Of a stretch of DNA of 17,118 nt, positions 15,358 through 17,118 are shown one piece after another. A model generated the notes under the pieces. The model saw nothing but the letters and a program-made list of their open reading frames with translations. It was not told the DNA's origin and did not search any database. A program made the position numbers and the translations under genes. This DNA comes from JBALVO01 sp036961445. GTDB taxonomy: Bacteria > Pseudomonadota > Gammaproteobacteria > Pseudomonadales > Halieaceae. The stretch is taken from NCBI GenBank assembly GCA_036961445.1, contig JBALVO010000077.1, positions 1 to 17,118 on the forward strand, written 5' to 3'. The number at the start of each line of letters is the position of its first letter. Position 1 is the stretch's first letter.

Positions 15358-15395
15358 ACTATTCGTAGAATACCTGTTAGTATTTTACGAATAGT
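15358..15395. promoter_or_regulatory. Long inverted repeat, candidate operator upstream of fadD3
   Basis: Arms ACTATTCGTAGAATAC (15358-15373) and GTATTTTACGAATAGT (15380-15395) are reverse complements at 15 of 16 positions, with a 6-nt spacer CTGTTA. It lies in the 231-bp gene-free stretch 15292-15522, about 67 bp before the fadD3 ATG. A further AATAGT-like half site follows at 15399-15405. It is AT-rich with no adjacent T tract, so it looks like an operator rather than a terminator. The tandem Lrp/AsnC proteins are the nearest candidate binders. The rest of the stretch shows no gene; a near-palindrome at 15484-15499 is GC-rich and has no assigned role. Confidence 0.7.
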
Positions 15396-15410
15396 GCAAA
15401 TAGTTATAAA
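15382..15410 (-). promoter_or_regulatory. Candidate sigma70-type promoter for the fadD3 operon
   Basis: On the minus strand TTTATA (15405-15410) and TAAAAT (15382-15387) are separated by 17 bp. The -10 matches the consensus at 5 of 6 positions, the -35 at 4 of 6. The -10 lies inside the right arm of the inverted repeat, so a bound regulator would block it. Predicted transcription would start near 15375 with a leader of roughly 85 nt. Confidence 0.4.
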
Positions 15411-15522
15411 GCGAGGAAGGAATAGTCCAGCTGATTATGAGGCGGGGAAAGGCCACACCAATCGCCCACACCAGGCAGAGCAGCGGCTCCGGGACCGCCA
15501 CCCGCCCCATCCAGCCAAATGA

Positions 15523-17118
15523 TCACTGGGGAAAAGAGAAACCCTTAAACTGCTCGCGAAGTTTGACCTTCAGCACTTTGCCGGTAGCCGTGTGGGGGAT
15601 TTCATCAACGAACTCCACGGCGTCAGGCGTCCACCACTTGGCGATTTTGCCATCAAACCAGTCCAGCATTTCCTCAGTCGTGAGATCTTGCCCGGTCGGC
15701 CCGCGAACCACAATAAGCAAGGGCCGCTCGCTCCACTTGGGATGGAAGTGCCCGATTACAGCCGCCTCGGCTACCTTGGGGTGATCAGTCGCCACGTTTT
15801 CCACATCAATAGACGATATCCACTCCCCACCCGACTTGATGACATCCTTGGTGCGATCCGTGATGGCCATAATTCCCTGTGGATCGATGGTTGCCACATC
15901 ACCGGTCTCAAACCATCCATCCTCCTCGTGGGCATCGGAGCCATCGAGCTTGAAATAGTTTGAGCATATCCAGGGGCCCCGGACTTTCAACGAGCCGTAA
16001 GCAACACCATCCCAGGGCTGCTCATTACCCTGATCATCGACGATTTTCATCTCAACACCAAACACCGGCCGACCTGCCTTGAGGCGAACTTTTGCGAACG
16101 CCTCATCGCTGTAGTCCTCTCGCGAGGAGGGACTGGCATTGACCGTGCCCAGAGGGCTCATTTCTGTCATGCCCCAACCCACCCGGGTTTCCACGCCGTA
16201 GGTATCAAGTTCCTCCATTATCGACAAGGGGCAGGCGGCGCCACCGACTAAAATACGCTGCAACGACTCCACCCGCTTGCCTGTCGTGTTCAGATAAGCC
16301 AGCAGTCCCAGCCATACCGTAGGCACCCCCGCAGACATGGTGACACCTTCTTCGTTGATCAGCGCCGCCAGGGTCTCGCCGTCACCCATTTTATTACCGG
16401 GGAACACCAGTTTCGCACCCGCCATAGGGCAGGAATAGGGCGTACCCCAGGCGTTGACGTGAAACATAGGCACTATGGGGAGCACCACGTCCTTACTGGA
16501 AAAACCCATGGCATCGGGCATCATCGTGGCATAGGCGTGCAACATGGTGGAGCGGTGGGAGTACAACACGCCCTTGGGATTGCCCGTGGTCCCAGAGGTA
16601 TAACACAGGGCGCAGGCGGCATTCTCGTCCAGCTGCGGCCACTGAAAATCCTCGGCACCGGCCGCTACCAGCGTGTCATAACAGCTAACGTTAGCAAGAG
16701 AGGTTTGCGGCATATGCTCTTCGGAAGTCAGTACAATCCAGCCCCGGACTCCCGGGCACTGATCAGCCAGCTCTTCAACCAGAGGCACAAAATCCGGATC
16801 CAGGAACACGTACTGGTCGTCGGCGTGATTAATAATATAAACCAACTGCTCCGGAAACAAACGCGGATTAATGGTGTGGCAGACATAGCCACTGCAGGCC
16901 GAGGCATAATAGGTCTCAAAATGCCGATAATCATTCCATGCCAGGGTGGCGATACGGTCACCTGCGGCCAATCCCCACTGGGCCATACCATTGGCCAATT
17001 TACGCGCCCGAAGAAAGGCCTCGCGATAGGTGTAACGGTGTCGCGGATTATCCCGGGTGACAGACACTATTTCAGTAGCGCCATTGACCCGCTCGGCGTG
17101 CTCCATAATCGAAGTAAT
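15523..17118 (-). CDS. AlkK/DmdB-like acyl-CoA ligase, 5' end beyond the window
   Basis: AMP-forming acyl-CoA ligase with 527 residues after the first ATG at 17106. That ATG is probably internal: the frame stays open to the window edge, and the four extra codons read ITSI, aligning with the SSLIEHA segment usual in this family just after its MxDxPL-type start. Motifs are YTSGTTGNPKG (169-179), WGMTE (311-315), GWFETGD (397-403) and catalytic Lys510 in TGKVLK, numbered from that ATG. The NPRLFPEQ and PMFHVNAWG segments are typical of medium-chain/3-methylthiopropionate ligases of the AlkK/DmdB type. The substrate is unknown; a steroid side-chain or medium-chain fatty acid is possible. It ends 231 bp before fadD3, with the operator region between, so it is probably a separate unit. 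Confidence 0.88.
   Translation of the reverse strand: MTSIMEHAERVNGATEIVSVTRDNPRHRYTYREAFLRARKLANGMAQWGLAAGDRIATLAWNDYRHFETYYASACSGYVCHTINPRLFPEQLVYIINHADDQYVFLDPDFVPLVEELADQCPGVRGWIVLTSEEHMPQTSLANVSCYDTLVAAGAEDFQWPQLDENAACALCYTSGTTGNPKGVLYSHRSTMLHAYATMMPDAMGFSSKDVVLPIVPMFHVNAWGTPYSCPMAGAKLVFPGNKMGDGETLAALINEEGVTMSAGVPTVWLGLLAYLNTTGKRVESLQRILVGGAACPLSIMEELDTYGVETRVGWGMTEMSPLGTVNASPSSREDYSDEAFAKVRLKAGRPVFGVEMKIVDDQGNEQPWDGVAYGSLKVRGPWICSNYFKLDGSDAHEEDGWFETGDVATIDPQGIMAITDRTKDVIKSGGEWISSIDVENVATDHPKVAEAAVIGHFHPKWSERPLLIVVRGPTGQDLTTEEMLDWFDGKIAKWWTPDAVEFVDEIPHTATGKVLKVKLREQFKGFSFPQ

Noticed and set aside
15358..15395. Palindrome as an intrinsic terminator of the upstream ligase
   Set aside because: The arms are AT-rich and no T tract follows on the minus strand; the distance from the ligase stop is also more than 120 bp.
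15484..15499. GC-rich near-palindrome without spacer
   Set aside because: Matches at 14 of 16 positions but is GC-rich, lacks a T tract and has no clear regulatory position; it could be chance.

Overview
The window is a minus-strand gene block for breakdown of the last two steroid rings (C and D). Read right to left (the direction of transcription) it carries a 5'-partial acyl-CoA ligase, a spacer with a long palindrome, then fadD3, two Lrp/AsnC regulators, ipdA, ipdB, ipdC, echA20, a FadE31-like dehydrogenase, a second dehydrogenase subunit, fadA6 (3' end lost in a 100-N scaffold gap), an SDR, a third dehydrogenase subunit, fadE30, ipdF and a frameshifted thiolase, followed by a weak terminator-like hairpin. 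No tRNA, rRNA, CRISPR or mobile element was seen. The genes resemble the KstR2 regulon of mycobacteria. The moderate GC content, strong Shine-Dalgarno sites, gene content and absence of a KstR2-type repressor suggest a proteobacterium, most likely a marine or environmental gammaproteobacterium. That taxonomic call is inference. The N gap and a homopolymer frameshift suggest a draft or metagenome assembly.

Pathway logic, from the established HIP pathway of Mycobacterium and Rhodococcus: FadD3 activates HIP (the propanoate-bearing methylhexahydroindanedione left after rings A and B are removed) to its CoA thioester. FadE30, with the SDR and thiolases, shortens the propionyl side chain. IpdC desaturates the ring and IpdF oxidises its 5-hydroxyl, giving HIEC-CoA. 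EchA20 hydrolytically opens ring D, and IpdA/IpdB hydrolytically open ring C. FadA6 then releases acetyl-CoA, and the remaining dehydrogenases and thiolase would finish the methylated dicarboxyl-CoA chain to central metabolites.

The genes from fadD3 (15291) to the thiolase (177) are tightly packed. Spacings are mostly 3-30 bp, with ATGA overlaps at fadD3/lrp and at the dehydrogenase/fadE30 junction, so one long operon is likely. Its probable control region is 15292-15522, which holds a 16-bp inverted repeat with one mismatch overlapping a candidate promoter. The two adjacent Lrp/AsnC-type genes are the natural candidates to bind it.

The most noteworthy points are the paired Lrp/AsnC regulators in a steroid operon, the palindromic operator candidate, two apparent heteromeric acyl-CoA dehydrogenase pairs (one subunit with and one without a catalytic glutamate), the assembly gap that may hide an extra gene, and the single-base frameshift in the distal thiolase.
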